A stretch of 64,000 bases of DNA from an uncultured Geobacter sp. (GCA_903915655.1 CAIWTU010000051.1:62001-126000); one strand, 5' to 3'; shown: positions 40,086 through 50,070, numbered from the stretch's first letter. Made by a program: numbers and translations. The notes: generated by a model not told the origin, from the sequence alone.

Positions 40086-40856
40086 ATGCTTTTTTTCATA
40101 GAAAAACTGGGTGGTCTGAGCCTTGCTCTTCTCCAGGAAATGGGGAGGATGATGAACTTTATCCTCTACTCTTTCTACACCATAGTCCGTGCGCCGGGGA
40201 AACCCTTTGCACTATTCAAGCAGCTCCATTTCATTGGAGCAAAGTCCTTTTTTGTCATCTTCCTCACCGCTGCATTCACCGGCATGGTGCTTGGTCTGCA
40301 GGGCTATTACACCCTGTTGAAATTCGGTTCCGAGGGAATGCTCGGCTCAGTGGTTGCCTTGTCACTCATCCGGGAGCTTGGGCCGGTACTCTCCGCACTG
40401 ATGGTAACCGGGAGGGCCGGGAGCGCCATAACCGCCGAGATCGGGATTATGAGAATAACCGAGCAGATAGATGCCCTCGAGTCCATGGCGCTGGAACCCT
40501 TCAAGTATCTCATGTCTCCGAGGATTTTATCCGCGCTCATTGCCTTGCCGCTATTATGCTCGATTTTTGATCTGGTGGGTATATTCGGGGGGTATGTTAT
40601 CGGGGTAAAGCTTCTCGGTGTCAACCCCGGCGCCTATTTCCATGAAATGCAGAAAAGCGTTGAATGGAAGGATATCTGGATCGGCTTCGTCAAATCAATA
40701 TCCTTCGGATTGATTATTTCCTGGATATGCTGCTATAAGGGGTATTATACAGGGCATGGGGCGGAGGGGGTTTCCAAAGCTACGACCTCTGCGGTGGTAA
40801 TGTCTTCGGTGCTGATACTGATATGGGATTATTTTCTGACTTCGGTGCTTTTATAA
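40086..40856 (+). CDS. mlaE: MlaE-family lipid ABC transporter permease
   Basis: A 256-residue membrane permease of the MlaE/YrbE family, with five to six helices and the conserved block LIRELGPVLSALMVTGRAGSAITAEIG split across residues 97-120. GVNPGAYF and the C-terminal TTSAVVMSSVLILIWDYFLT are typical. It forms the inner-membrane core that moves lipids between inner and outer membranes with MlaF, MlaD and MlaC, all encoded next. It follows hpnI by 78 bp. Confidence 0.94.
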   Translation: MLFFIEKLGGLSLALLQEMGRMMNFILYSFYTIVRAPGKPFALFKQLHFIGAKSFFVIFLTAAFTGMVLGLQGYYTLLKFGSEGMLGSVVALSLIRELGPVLSALMVTGRAGSAITAEIGIMRITEQIDALESMALEPFKYLMSPRILSALIALPLLCSIFDLVGIFGGYVIGVKLLGVNPGAYFHEMQKSVEWKDIWIGFVKSISFGLIISWICCYKGYYTGHGAEGVSKATTSAVVMSSVLILIWDYFLTSVLL

Positions 40857-40965
40857 TCCATTTATTATTGCTTCCATGCCAAATCGGCCAAAAAACCAAG
40901 GCCAAAAAGTCTACGTAACCGAAAGATGTTGCTGGACGGCTGGCTGTGAGGATTTGAACGGGATA

Positions 40966-41712
40966 ATGATCAGACTTGTCAAGCTGAATAAGGCTTTTGG
41001 AAGCCAGAAGGTTATCAACAACCTGGACCTCGATATCCCCACCGGGGCTATAACCGCAATTATCGGTCCTAGCGGGGAGGGAAAAAGTGTTCTCATAAAG
41101 CTTATGATCGGGCTCTTGAAGCCCGACAGCGGTCAGATCCTGGTCGATGGGGAAGACATTACCGTAATGCGTCGAGATCAGTTGAACAGGCTTCGGGAAA
41201 AGTTCGGCATGCTTTTTCAGAACTCCGCACTGTTTGATTCCATGACGGTATACGAAAATGTTTCGTTTCCCCTTGAGGAAAAGACCCGGCTTTCCAGTAA
41301 CGAGATTCGGGAGAGGGTGCATGAGGCGCTGGAACATGTGGGGTTGAAAGGGGTGGATGACAAATTCCCGGATCAACTCTCCGGTGGAATGAAAAAAAGG
41401 GTGGCACTGGCAAGGGCTCTTCTTCTCAACCCCGAGATCATCCTTTTTGACGAACCGACCACCGGGCTTGATCCGATAATCAGCAGGGCGATCAACGGGC
41501 TGATCCGGAAGACACACGAGCGGTTTGGTTTCACTGCAGTGATAGTTACCCACGAAGTCCCGGAGATATTCGAGTTATGTGATTATGCGGCGATGCTCTA
41601 TAAGGGTAAAATTCTGATGTCCGGGACTCCGGGGGAGTTTCTTAATTCCAAAGACCCTTTGATAGGGCAGTTTGTCAAGGGTGAGCTGGATGGACCTCTG
41701 CAGTTCAGTTGA
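40966..41712 (+). CDS. mlaF: MlaF-family lipid transporter ATPase
   Basis: A 248-residue ABC ATPase. Walker A is GPSGEGKS, the signature is LSGGMKKRVALARALL, Walker B is IILFDEPTTGLDP, and the H-loop is VTHEVPE. GEGKS in place of GSGKS is a common MlaF variant. The frame opens 90 bases upstream at 40876, but the ATG at 40966 begins at the usual N-terminus (MIRLVKLNKAFG). No MlaB (STAS) gene is seen, as is usual outside enterics. Confidence 0.94.
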   Translation: MIRLVKLNKAFGSQKVINNLDLDIPTGAITAIIGPSGEGKSVLIKLMIGLLKPDSGQILVDGEDITVMRRDQLNRLREKFGMLFQNSALFDSMTVYENVSFPLEEKTRLSSNEIRERVHEALEHVGLKGVDDKFPDQLSGGMKKRVALARALLLNPEIILFDEPTTGLDPIISRAINGLIRKTHERFGFTAVIVTHEVPEIFELCDYAAMLYKGKILMSGTPGEFLNSKDPLIGQFVKGELDGPLQFS

Positions 41713-41826
41713 TGCCGGTTGCTCTTCCGGTTGCTCCAGACCGACTTGTTGCTGGTGAGACAGGTCGAAGACCGGCTGGGGGACAATCTTGAGAAAAGAG
41801 TTATGATCAGTTGAAAAGGGTATAAC

Positions 41827-42276
41827 ATGAAAAAAGCAAGCGTCGAGGCGGTCGTAGGTGTTTTTATGCTCGTAGGCATACTCTCTCTTGCCTACCTTTC
41901 CATAAGGCTGGGGAAGCTGGAACTCATGGGAGGGGATTTCTATGATCTCAGCGCCACGTTCAATTCGGTCTCCGGTCTGAAGTCGGGGGCTTCGGTCGAG
42001 ATTGCCGGAGTTGAAATCGGCAGGGTTGACCGGATTGAGCTGGATCCGTCCAGGGGATATATGGCTAGGGTACTTTTGCGGGTGCGAACCGGTGCAAAAT
42101 TAACTGACGACTCGATAGCCTCGGTTCGCACCAGAGGAATAATCGGCGACAAGTACATTTTGATAAAGCCTGGCGGTTCGGATAAAATCCTGTTAGGCGG
42201 CGGGAAGATACGCGAGACGGAGTCTGCGGTAGATCTTGAACAGCTTATAAGCGAATATATCCATGGTAAAATCTGA
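41827..42276 (+). CDS. mlaD: MlaD-family MCE lipid-binding protein
   Basis: A 149-residue protein with a single N-terminal helix (about 8-25) and one MCE domain (about 37-120: YDLSATFNSVSGLKSGASVEIAGVEIG, split here for description, then TRGIIGDKYILIKPGG). It forms a hexameric ring over the permease in the periplasm. Typical short MlaD length. Confidence 0.94.
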   Translation: MKKASVEAVVGVFMLVGILSLAYLSIRLGKLELMGGDFYDLSATFNSVSGLKSGASVEIAGVEIGRVDRIELDPSRGYMARVLLRVRTGAKLTDDSIASVRTRGIIGDKYILIKPGGSDKILLGGGKIRETESAVDLEQLISEYIHGKI

Positions 42277-42290
42277 AACGAGGTAGAGCT

Positions 42291-42905
42291 ATGAAGCTAA
42301 TTTTTACAGTAATATCGATCTGTTGCATCTTTTACCTAACTGCCCTTGCGTGGCCTGGTAAAGTGACGGCCGGTGAAGTTGCCGTTGAAGTGAAAAAGAC
42401 CGTGGACGCGGTGGTTGTAATAGTAACCGACAATGATTTGAAAAAGAAGCAGAACGGGCAGAAAAGGCGTGCTGCACTGAAGCAGGCAATAGGGAGGATT
42501 TTCGATTACACAGAGATGGCCAGGCGTTCCATGGGGGCCCACTGGAAAGAGTTAACCCTGGTGCAGCAGAAGGAATTTACGGATCTCTTTGCATCGCTCC
42601 TGGAAAATACCTATGGGGGTAAGATAGAATCCTATAACAATGAGAAAGTTTTGTACGGGAAGGAATCGGTGGAGGGGACCCATGCCGAACTTGAGTCACG
42701 CGTGATCACGGCCAGGGGAAATGACTACACCCTTGGTTACCGGCTTCTCAGAAAAGAGGGGCGCTGGATGGTGTATGATGTTTATATTGAAGGGGTAAGT
42801 TTGATTTCGAACTATCGGACCCAGTTCAACAAGATTTTCAATGAGCGGGGGTACAGCGAACTGGTCAAGAAGTTGCGGGCAAAAAGTGCCGAGCAGGCCG
42901 AGTAG
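42291..42905 (+). CDS. mlaC: MlaC-family periplasmic lipid shuttle
   Basis: A 204-residue exported protein: signal peptide about 1-27, then a Tol-tolerance/Ttg2D (MlaC) domain with IFDYTEMARRSMGAHWKEL, QKEFTDLFASLLENTY and GRWMVYDVYIEGVSLISNYR. It carries lipids across the periplasm between MlaD and the outer membrane. It starts 14 bp after mlaD and is the last gene of this transcript; no clear terminator was seen in the 289-bp gap that follows, which I could not otherwise interpret. Confidence 0.93.
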   Translation: MKLIFTVISICCIFYLTALAWPGKVTAGEVAVEVKKTVDAVVVIVTDNDLKKKQNGQKRRAALKQAIGRIFDYTEMARRSMGAHWKELTLVQQKEFTDLFASLLENTYGGKIESYNNEKVLYGKESVEGTHAELESRVITARGNDYTLGYRLLRKEGRWMVYDVYIEGVSLISNYRTQFNKIFNERGYSELVKKLRAKSAEQAE

Positions 42906-43194
42906 TACTCAAGGCCCCACAATTGAGCATAATCTATCAAGGTGGGGGGGATGAAAACAGGATGCAAGGGGGTTACAACCTGCTTCAGGAAAATTGTCGT
43001 TTCGGGCAATAGTATACAATGTAATATCTTTGTAATGCGATTTTCACTTCATAAAACGATTCAGCTCCTCGTCTGGTTTGGTGGTTTTCCCTCCGGTAAT
43101 CCAAATTTTTTATTTTCAATCGCTGTTTAACAGGGTATAGTGGGCTCGCCGTGGGATAGGTCATCTCCCCGCGAGTTTCCGTAACAGGGCTTTT

Positions 43195-43572
43195 ATGATT
43201 ATCGGCACCGGACTTGACATAGTTGATATCTCCCGTTTCGATCGTTTCCTCCAGGAAGGGAACGATGCAATCTTTCGACGTTTGTTCACCAATGCCGAAC
43301 ATGAATATTGCAGCGGGAAAAAAAGGAGCTCCCAGCATTTTGCGTTGCGTTTTGCCGCCAAGGAAGCTTTTTTGAAGGCTTGCGGCCTTGGCCTGCGACA
43401 AGGCATTTCCTGGCAGGATATTGAGGTGGTCAATGACCGGTACGGCAAACCGGAACTTCGCCTGTCCGGTGAGGCCGGCAGAATTTCCCGTGAAATCGGG
43501 ATGAAAAACAGCTTTACCGCCCTTTCTCATGATGGCGCCTATGCGGTAGCCATGGTGGTACTGGAGAAGTAA
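43195..43572 (+). CDS. acpS: Holo-acyl-carrier-protein synthase
   Basis: Attaches 4-phosphopantetheine from CoA to acyl carrier protein. The protein is 125 residues with the metal-binding [13 protein letters not shown] (Asp near residue 7), [15 protein letters not shown] and [13 protein letters not shown]. Typical length. Its stop overlaps the start of nnrDE by one base. The neighbour pdxJ, found next to acpS in many bacteria, is not present in the 289 bp upstream. Confidence 0.95.
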   Translation: MIIGTGLDIVDISRFDRFLQEGNDAIFRRLFTNAEHEYCSGKKRSSQHFALRFAAKEAFLKACGLGLRQGISWQDIEVVNDRYGKPELRLSGEAGRISREIGMKNSFTALSHDGAYAVAMVVLEK

Positions 43573-45119
43573 TGAAGGTCGTTACAGCCGAAGCTATGAG
43601 GGATGCCGAGAGGTTGACCATTGAAAAGTTCGGGATTTCCGGCCTGACCCTGATGGAGGCCGCCGGTAAAAGCTGTTCGGACCTTATTCTTGCCGATTTC
43701 GGTCAGGGGAAAAAAGCCAGTGTGGCCGTTATCGCAGGTAAAGGGAACAACGGCGGCGACGGGTATGTCATAGCCCGCTCTCTCCAGCAGCATGGATGGG
43801 AGGTAAAGACCTACATTGTCGCCAGACGCACCGACATTGCCGGGGATGCGGCTGTAAACCTTGCTCTTCTGGATGAATCGTCCCTCTTTTTCTGTCCGGA
43901 ACCGGGTGAGTTGAGCTGTTATGCGAACGAATTGGCCGGCGCCGATCTCATTGTCGATGCCCTCTTCGGTACCGGTCTAAATACCTCTGTCCGCGCTGTT
44001 CACGCCGAGGCGATCGAACTTATCAATTCATCGGGGAGACCGGTTGTTGCCGTAGATATACCTTCCGGCCTGGATGCCACTTCCGGCAGGGTGCTAGGGG
44101 TGGCGGTAAAAGCTTCGTTGACGGTAGCTTTCGCTTTTGCCAAGGTAGGCCATCTCCTCTACCCTGGGGCGGAATATTGCGGCTGTTTGAAAATTGCAGA
44201 GATAGGGTTTCCTAACGAGGTTCTCTCCGGTACGGTCGGGTACGAATTTCTGGATTCCGAGACGATAGGACCGCTCCTCAGGAAAAGGGAGCGGGGCGCT
44301 CACAAGGGTGATTATGGACACTGTCTGATTCTTGCCGGATCGACAGGAAAGAGCGGCTCCGCGGTCCTGGCCGCGAACAGCGCCGTCCGGACCGGTTCCG
44401 GGCTCGTTACTCTGGCCGTTCCCGGCGCTCTTAACGGGATAGTCGAAATCAAGACGACAGAGGCCATGACGCTGCCACTGGATGATGAGGGAAGAGGGTT
44501 TGTCGACGAGCGCGTTTTTGCCGAAATACTAAAGGCCTCCGTCGGAAAAAGCGTTCTTGCCCTTGGCCCTGGCGTTTCCTGGAGACCGGGGACGGCATCG
44601 TTGATTCGCAGGCTGGTTAGCGAAATCGCCTTGCCGATGGTTATTGACGCCGACGGCCTGAATGCCCTCTCCGAGGACGTTTCGGTGCTCTTGCGGAAGA
44701 AGTCTGACTCAGTTATCTTGACCCCGCACCCCGGTGAGATGTCCCGTCTCTCTGGTCTTTCCATCGCTGAAATTGAAAGGGACCGGATCGCCATAGCTCG
44801 GGATTTCGCGCAGAAATATCATGTCTACCTGGTGCTCAAAGGGGCAAGAACCATTATCTCTACACCCGAAGGGGGTGTTGCGATTAACGGTAGTGGTAAC
44901 CCCGGAATGGCTTCCGGAGGTATGGGAGATGTCTTGACTGGAATCGTTGCCTCTCTGGTGGGGCAAGGTTATTCTGCCGACAAAGCCTGTAAAATAGGGG
45001 TTTTTCTGCATGGGAAAGCTGCCGATCTGGTGGCTGCCGACAGTGGAGAAATCGGCATTACGGCAAGTGATGTGCAGGAACGGCTGCCCTTTGCCATGAA
45101 GAAACTGATGGAAATATAG
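43572..45119 (+). CDS. nnrDE: Bifunctional NAD(P)H-hydrate epimerase/dehydratase
   Basis: Repairs damaged NADH and NADPH hydrates. The protein is 515 residues. The N-terminal epimerase domain (YjeF_N, about 1-215) has GKGNNGGDGYVIAR and DALFGTGL; the ADP-dependent dehydratase domain (about 225-510) has LILAGSTGKSGSA, LTPHPGEMSRL and GMASGGMGDVLTG. Domain order matches E. coli YjeF. It lies in the acpS-nnrDE-CBS-tsaE string, with the next gene 9 bp away. Confidence 0.95.
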   Translation: MKVVTAEAMRDAERLTIEKFGISGLTLMEAAGKSCSDLILADFGQGKKASVAVIAGKGNNGGDGYVIARSLQQHGWEVKTYIVARRTDIAGDAAVNLALLDESSLFFCPEPGELSCYANELAGADLIVDALFGTGLNTSVRAVHAEAIELINSSGRPVVAVDIPSGLDATSGRVLGVAVKASLTVAFAFAKVGHLLYPGAEYCGCLKIAEIGFPNEVLSGTVGYEFLDSETIGPLLRKRERGAHKGDYGHCLILAGSTGKSGSAVLAANSAVRTGSGLVTLAVPGALNGIVEIKTTEAMTLPLDDEGRGFVDERVFAEILKASVGKSVLALGPGVSWRPGTASLIRRLVSEIALPMVIDADGLNALSEDVSVLLRKKSDSVILTPHPGEMSRLSGLSIAEIERDRIAIARDFAQKYHVYLVLKGARTIISTPEGGVAINGSGNPGMASGGMGDVLTGIVASLVGQGYSADKACKIGVFLHGKAADLVAADSGEIGITASDVQERLPFAMKKLMEI

Positions 45120-45128
45120 GAGGCTGAC

Positions 45129-45578
45129 ATGCTGACCGCCAGCGAAATAATGACTAGGGAAGTTGTGACTGTAAAGAAGGAGACCACTATTCGGGAACTG
45201 GCTGAACTGTTTACCGTTCACCGGATAGGAAGTATCCCGGTAGTGGATGATAAAGGCGCATTGATAGGGGTAGTATCGGAATCGGATCTTGTCGAGCAGG
45301 ACAAAAATTTTCATATACCGACGGTGATTTCACTTTTTGACTGGGTCATTTACCTGGAGAGTGAGAAGAAATTTGAAAAAGAGCTGAAAAAAATGACCGC
45401 CCAGACCGTTGGTGACATCTACAACGAAGAGGTCGATACGCTTGCCCCAGACAGCCCGATAAGCGACATTGCGGATCTGATGAGCAGCAGAAAAATCAAC
45501 TCCGTACCGGTGGTTGACGGTGGACGGATTGTCGGAGTTGTTTCCCGTATCGACCTTATCAGAACCATGATCAGGTAG
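45129..45578 (+). CDS. CBS-domain pair protein
   Basis: A 149-residue soluble protein made almost wholly of two CBS motifs (about 5-60 and 95-148; MTREVVTV, HRIGSIPVVDD, KINSVPVVDGG and GVVSRIDLIR). Such modules bind adenine nucleotides and report energy state. No catalytic domain is present. Its partner is unknown; its fixed place between nnrDE and tsaE suggests a housekeeping regulatory role. Confidence 0.9.
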   Translation: MLTASEIMTREVVTVKKETTIRELAELFTVHRIGSIPVVDDKGALIGVVSESDLVEQDKNFHIPTVISLFDWVIYLESEKKFEKELKKMTAQTVGDIYNEEVDTLAPDSPISDIADLMSSRKINSVPVVDGGRIVGVVSRIDLIRTMIR

Positions 45579-45585
45579 CCGCAGA

Positions 45586-46068
45586 ATGTACTATGCCGCT
45601 ACTCATGATGAAACGGAAACGATAGTCCTCGGTGAAAAAGTCGGCAAGATGTTGCGTCCCGGTGATTTTGTGGCTCTCTATGGAGATCTCGGTTCAGGTA
45701 AAACCCGGTTTGCCCAGGGGGTTGCCCTCGGGATGGGGGTTGGGACCTCTACCCGAGTGACCAGCCCTACATACACTATCATGAATGAATATTCAGGCGC
45801 TTTTCCTCTCTATCATTTTGATTTGTACCGGTTGGGTGGAGATTCCGATGTTACGGAGCTCGGTTTTGAGGAATATTTTTCCGGTCAGGGGATTTGTCTT
45901 GTGGAATGGGCGGAACGGCTGGTTAGCGAACTTCCCGACGAATTCCTGAAAATTTCCTTCTGCCATGAGGGGGGAGAAGGGCGTACTATTTTGTTTGAAG
46001 GTTTTGGAGACCGCTATCTGGAACTGCTGAGGATGCTTTTCCGGGGGGGGGTAGGATCGTTTGATTGA
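45586..46068 (+). CDS. tsaE: tRNA threonylcarbamoyladenosine biosynthesis ATPase TsaE
   Basis: ATPase subunit needed for the t6A modification of tRNAs that read ANN codons. The protein is 160 residues with Walker A GDLGSGKTRFAQG, SPTYTIMNEY, PLYHFDLYRL and CLVEWAERL, in the expected order. It starts 7 bp after the CBS gene. Partners TsaB, TsaC and TsaD are not in this window. Confidence 0.95.
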   Translation: MYYAATHDETETIVLGEKVGKMLRPGDFVALYGDLGSGKTRFAQGVALGMGVGTSTRVTSPTYTIMNEYSGAFPLYHFDLYRLGGDSDVTELGFEEYFSGQGICLVEWAERLVSELPDEFLKISFCHEGGEGRTILFEGFGDRYLELLRMLFRGGVGSFD

Positions 46069-46160
46069 TTTGAGACGCTAGCCTGAACTTTTTACCGGCA
46101 ATCTTTTCTCTTGAAGATTTGCCCTGTTTTCATAATCTGCTGATGATGAGGAGAATCTCC

Positions 46161-47393
46161 ATGGCTCTGGTAGTGCAAAAGTACGGTGGTACCTCGGTGG
46201 GCGACATTGAACGCATTCGAAATGTGGCCGAGCGGGTCGCCAAAACCTATGACGCCGGCAATGATCTCGTAGTGGTGGTTTCCGCCATGTCCGGGGAAAC
46301 AAACAGGCTGGTTGCGCTTGCCAACCAGGTGAGCGAGTTTCCTGACAGCCGCGAATATGATGTTCTCGTCGCGACTGGAGAGCAGGTTACCGTTGCACTG
46401 CTTGCGATGTGCTTGAAATCTATGGGGTATAAGGCCAGATCGTACCTCGGATCACAGGTTCCGATTGTTACCGACAGTTCTTTCGGCAAGGCGCGCATTA
46501 AAAGGATCAGTGACAAAAAAATACATGCCGATCTGAAGGCTGGCACTATCATCGTTGTAGCCGGTTTCCAGGGTGTCGACCAGGATGCCAACCTGACGAC
46601 ACTCGGCCGGGGCGGCTCCGATACATCCGCCGTTGCGCTTGCCGCTGCTTTAAAGGCTGATCTCTGTGAGATATTTACCGATGTCGACGGTGTTTATACC
46701 ACGGACCCGAACATCTGTAATGATGCCAGAAAGATTGAGAAAATCTCTTATGATGAAATGCTCGAACTTGCCAGCCTGGGGGCAAAGGTCCTTCAGATTC
46801 GTTCCGTGCAGTTTGCAAAGAAATACAATGTAACCGTGCATGTCCGTTCGAGTTTTAATGACACTGCGGGAACTTTGGTTACCAAGGAGGATAAAAATAT
46901 GGAGTCGATTCTCGTTTCGGGGATTACTTATGCAAAGGATGAAACAAAGATTGCCGTGATGAGGGTCCCGGATAAACCCGGTATTGCCGCCCGTCTCCTT
47001 TCTCCCCTGGCTGATGCCAATATATCAGTGGATATGATAGTGCAGAATGTGAGTGAGGATGGCCACACCGATTTTACCTTTACGGTAACCAAGTCCGATT
47101 TCAAAAAAGCGCTTCTCATCACAAAGGAGGCCGCAAGGGAAATAGATGCTAAAGATGTTCTGACCGATGAAAGCATTGCAAAAGTTTCAATCGTCGGATT
47201 AGGGATGAGAAACCATGCGGGGGTGGCGACAAGGATGTTTGAGACGCTTGCCAAAGAGGGGATCAACATCCAGATGATTTCAACCTCCGAAATCAAGATA
47301 TCGGTCATTCTGGATGCCAAGTATTCCGAGCTGGCGGTCAGGGTGCTTCACGATGCCTTCGGCCTTGCCGGTAAAGATGTACGGCCGGAATAA
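46161..47393 (+). CDS. lysC: Aspartate kinase
   Basis: First step of lysine, threonine, methionine and diaminopimelate synthesis. From the ATG at 46161 (ribosome site GAGGAG) the protein is 410 residues. The N-terminal kinase has [28 protein letters not shown] and [13 protein letters not shown]. Two C-terminal ACT domains follow (about 265-400, [20 protein letters not shown] and [16 protein letters not shown], the latter given in part), indicating feedback control by amino acids. An upstream TTG in the same frame is not preferred. Confidence 0.97.
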   Translation: MALVVQKYGGTSVGDIERIRNVAERVAKTYDAGNDLVVVVSAMSGETNRLVALANQVSEFPDSREYDVLVATGEQVTVALLAMCLKSMGYKARSYLGSQVPIVTDSSFGKARIKRISDKKIHADLKAGTIIVVAGFQGVDQDANLTTLGRGGSDTSAVALAAALKADLCEIFTDVDGVYTTDPNICNDARKIEKISYDEMLELASLGAKVLQIRSVQFAKKYNVTVHVRSSFNDTAGTLVTKEDKNMESILVSGITYAKDETKIAVMRVPDKPGIAARLLSPLADANISVDMIVQNVSEDGHTDFTFTVTKSDFKKALLITKEAAREIDAKDVLTDESIAKVSIVGLGMRNHAGVATRMFETLAKEGINIQMISTSEIKISVILDAKYSELAVRVLHDAFGLAGKDVRPE

Positions 47394-47440
47394 CCCCGCA
47401 GGGGAGGCAGGAGAACAATGAACTCTGAGAAGGTACACTT

Positions 47441-49027
47441 ATGCGCCTGATTAAACTCTATGACACGACCTTGCGTGATGGCACCCAGGCGGAAGACATC
47501 TCGTTTCTTCTGGAAGACAAGCTCCGTATCGCTCGAAAACTCGATGAAGCTGGAATCCACTATATTGAAGGTGGCTGGCCGGGGAGCAACCCTAAAGATG
47601 TGGCGTTTTTCAGGGAAATAAAAAAGGGAAAACTCATTCAGGCTAAAATTGCGGCATTTGGGTCGACCCGCCGGGCGAAAACAACACCCGAAAAAGACCT
47701 GAATATCCGGACCCTGCTGCAGGCGGAAACCGATGCCGTAACCATTTTCGGGAAGACCTGGGATTTCCAGGTCCGTGAGGCGCTCCGTATTTCCCTCGAA
47801 GAGAATCTGGACCTGATTTTTGATTCACTGGAATACCTCAAATCGCGCACGCCCGAGCTGTTTTATGATGCCGAGCACTTTTTTGACGGTTATAAGGCTA
47901 ATCCCGAATATGCCATAAAGACTCTCCTCGCGGCAGAGGCTGCCAGGGTCGATTGCATCGTGCTGTGCGACACCAATGGCGGTACCATGCCTTTTGAGCT
48001 GGAACAGATCATACTGGATGTGCAGAAGCAGATAAGTACTCCGCTGGGCATCCATACCCATAACGATTCCGAGTGTGCTACGGCAAATTCCCTGCATGCT
48101 GTTAATATGGGGGTGGTCCAAGTCCAGGGGACAATCAACGGCTTCGGCGAGCGTTGCGGGAACGCCAACCTCTGTTCGATCATTCCCGCCTTGAAGTTGA
48201 AAATGAAGGTCGATTGTATTTCAGATAGCCAGTTGAAAAAGTTGACTGACCTCTCCCGCTTTGTTTACGAACTCGCTAATCTGGCGCCGAACAAGCACCA
48301 GTCATATGTAGGGAATTCTGCCTTTGCCCACAAGGGGGGCGTACATGTCAGCGCTATTCAACGGCACCCCGAAACATATGAGCATATCCGTCCGGAACTG
48401 GTCGGTAATGCCACCCGGATACTCATTTCAGACCTCTCCGGACGTGCAAATATTCTCGCTAAAGCAGAGGAGTTCAAGATAAACCTGGACAGCAAGGATC
48501 CGGTAACCATTGAAATACTTGACAATATAAAGGAAATGGAAAACCGCGGCTACCAGTTCGAAGGGGCGGAGGCCTCTTTTGAACTCCTTATGAAACGGGC
48601 ACTTGGAACCCATAAAAAATTCTTTTCGATTATCGGCTTCCGTGTTATTGACGAGATAAGGCAGGAGGGTCAGAAGCCCCTCTCGGAAGCAACGATAATG
48701 GTAAAGGTCAGTGGTAAGATCGAGCATACCGCGGCGGAAGGAAGCGGACCGGTCAATGCTCTTGACAATGCGTTACGGAAGGCCCTCGAAAAGTTTTATC
48801 CAAAGTTGAAAGAAGTCAGATTGATCGATTACAAGGTTCGAGTTCTTGCAAGTGGTCAGGGCACTGCCTCGGTAACCAGGGTTTTGATCGAGTCGGGAGA
48901 CAAGGAACACCGTTGGGGGACAGTCGGGGTATCCGAAAATATAATTGATGCTTCTTATCATGCCCTTATTGACAGTATCGAATACAAACTGCATAAGGAT
49001 GAAGAGGCGGAATTGGCCCGGAAATGA
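47441..49027 (+). CDS. cimA: (R)-citramalate synthase
   Basis: Condenses pyruvate and acetyl-CoA to citramalate, the threonine-independent route to isoleucine used by Geobacter. The protein is 528 residues. The DRE-TIM barrel begins [17 protein letters not shown] and contains HTHNDSECA and [14 protein letters not shown]-terminal LeuA-type regulatory domain (about 400-520) is present. The motifs separate it from leucine-pathway LeuA (shorter GTQ-type loop) and from NifV. It overlaps the ComEA-like gene by 4 bp (ATGA). Confidence 0.93.
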   Translation: MRLIKLYDTTLRDGTQAEDISFLLEDKLRIARKLDEAGIHYIEGGWPGSNPKDVAFFREIKKGKLIQAKIAAFGSTRRAKTTPEKDLNIRTLLQAETDAVTIFGKTWDFQVREALRISLEENLDLIFDSLEYLKSRTPELFYDAEHFFDGYKANPEYAIKTLLAAEAARVDCIVLCDTNGGTMPFELEQIILDVQKQISTPLGIHTHNDSECATANSLHAVNMGVVQVQGTINGFGERCGNANLCSIIPALKLKMKVDCISDSQLKKLTDLSRFVYELANLAPNKHQSYVGNSAFAHKGGVHVSAIQRHPETYEHIRPELVGNATRILISDLSGRANILAKAEEFKINLDSKDPVTIEILDNIKEMENRGYQFEGAEASFELLMKRALGTHKKFFSIIGFRVIDEIRQEGQKPLSEATIMVKVSGKIEHTAAEGSGPVNALDNALRKALEKFYPKLKEVRLIDYKVRVLASGQGTASVTRVLIESGDKEHRWGTVGVSENIIDASYHALIDSIEYKLHKDEEAELARK

Positions 49028-49590
49028 GGGAGCGTCTGCGACGTCTGGTACTCTGGGCGATGATGCTTGCATTAGCGGTACTGCTATACATAAGAAGCCA
49101 CGGGACTGAGCATAAAGCTGGTCCGGTGGCTTTTTTGCGTGATCACCCTGTTGGGATAAAAGTGAAAATTACCGGAAATGTTCTGTTCCCGGGTATTTAT
49201 CTGCTCCCTGAAGAGTCTGCTCTCGAGACCGTCATAAAAATGGCGGTACCTTCGGGAGAGCAGAAGAGGGTGAGAGGTCTTTCGCAGGGTCAGGAATTAA
49301 TGAGCGGAGATGTTCTGGAAATGCTCCGTGATTCTGGTCAACGTATTGATGTTACAGTCAAGAAGATGCCGGTCAACGAAAAGATCATACTAGGTATTCC
49401 TCTGGATATTAACCGGATGGATGCTGAGGATTGGGACTCCTTGCCCGGAATTGGCCCTGTAATGGCTTTGCGGATTTTGAGCGACCGTCAAATAAATGGC
49501 GATTACAGGTCTGTTTCAGATCTTCAAAGGGTTCCTGGCACGGGGAAAAATAAAATCAAGCAATTGGAAAAATTTTTTAATAAAAGATAA
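49024..49590 (+). CDS. ComEA-like helix-hairpin-helix membrane protein
   Basis: A 188-residue protein: membrane anchor (about 8-23), an SLBB-like beta domain (about 45-100, [18 protein letters not shown]) and a C-terminal double helix-hairpin-helix DNA-binding domain (about 125-187, [19 protein letters not shown] and [15 protein letters not shown]). This is the ComEA layout, the periplasmic DNA receptor of natural transformation. It is coupled to cimA by a 4-bp overlap. No ComEC channel gene lies in the window, so a general DNA-binding envelope role is possible. Confidence 0.85.
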   Translation: MRERLRRLVLWAMMLALAVLLYIRSHGTEHKAGPVAFLRDHPVGIKVKITGNVLFPGIYLLPEESALETVIKMAVPSGEQKRVRGLSQGQELMSGDVLEMLRDSGQRIDVTVKKMPVNEKIILGIPLDINRMDAEDWDSLPGIGPVMALRILSDRQINGDYRSVSDLQRVPGTGKNKIKQLEKFFNKR

Positions 49591-49731
49591 CTATAATGAA
49601 TTGTTAAATTTATCAGCTCTGGATCCGGGCATGGAGTGCCGTGCTGGCAAACTCTCTACTCTCTTGGCATGCATGATGTATGGTAGTCAACACTATCATG
49701 GTTATTTCGCTGATGCTCGGGGGGAAATGTT

Positions 49732-49887
49732 ATGAAATGTCCAAAATGCAGAGGCCGAATGTTTTCTGAGAAGTACTACGATTTTGTCCGGTCGTTTTAT
49801 GCATGGAAATGCACATGCTGTGGTGAGGTTCTCGATCCAACGATCTTGGCAAACAGGGCAAGAAACTGCAACGTTTATCTGGGCTGA
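49732..49887 (+). CDS. Small zinc-ribbon protein (51 residues)
   Basis: A short gene reading MKCPKCRGRM at the start and WKCTCCGEVLDPTIL after 24 residues. Two CxxC pairs spaced as in a zinc ribbon (Cys3, Cys6, Cys27, Cys30; Cys29 is extra) are followed by a basic tail. The ATG follows GGGGGAAA at a reasonable distance. A hairpin terminator lies about 57 bp downstream. Function is unknown; similar tiny zinc ribbons often act as nucleic-acid or protein adaptors. Confidence 0.75.
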   Translation: MKCPKCRGRMFSEKYYDFVRSFYAWKCTCCGEVLDPTILANRARNCNVYLG

Positions 49888-49943
49888 AATTTATCTTTCA
49901 GGTTCCTGCCGGGAAAGTGTCGTACAAGCTTCCCGGACGGTAG

Positions 49944-49975
49944 AGCGCGGAAAGTGCTATCCGCGCTTCTTCCTG
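49944..49975 (+). terminator. Terminator after the zinc-ribbon gene
   Basis: AGCGCGGA/TCCGCGCT stem with an 8-base loop, followed by TCTTCCTGTTCT. GC-rich 8-bp stem; the tail is pyrimidine-rich rather than a pure T-run. Confidence 0.55.
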
Positions 49976-50000
49976 TTCTGATTATCCACAATCTCATCTC

Positions 50001-50070
50001 CTTGTCTTGTCTTGTCTTGTCTTGTCTTGTCTTGTCTTGTCTTGTCTTGTCTTGTCTTGTCTTGTCTTGT
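50001..50070. repeat. Perfect tandem repeat, 14 copies of CTTGT
   Basis: Seventy bases consisting of 14 uninterrupted CTTGT units, ending in CTGATC. The unit is 5 bp, so copy-number change would alter spacing or any frame through it. It lies between the zinc-ribbon terminator and the nifB/nifV remnant. Open frames across it on both strands only translate the repeat and are not genes. Confidence 0.98.
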
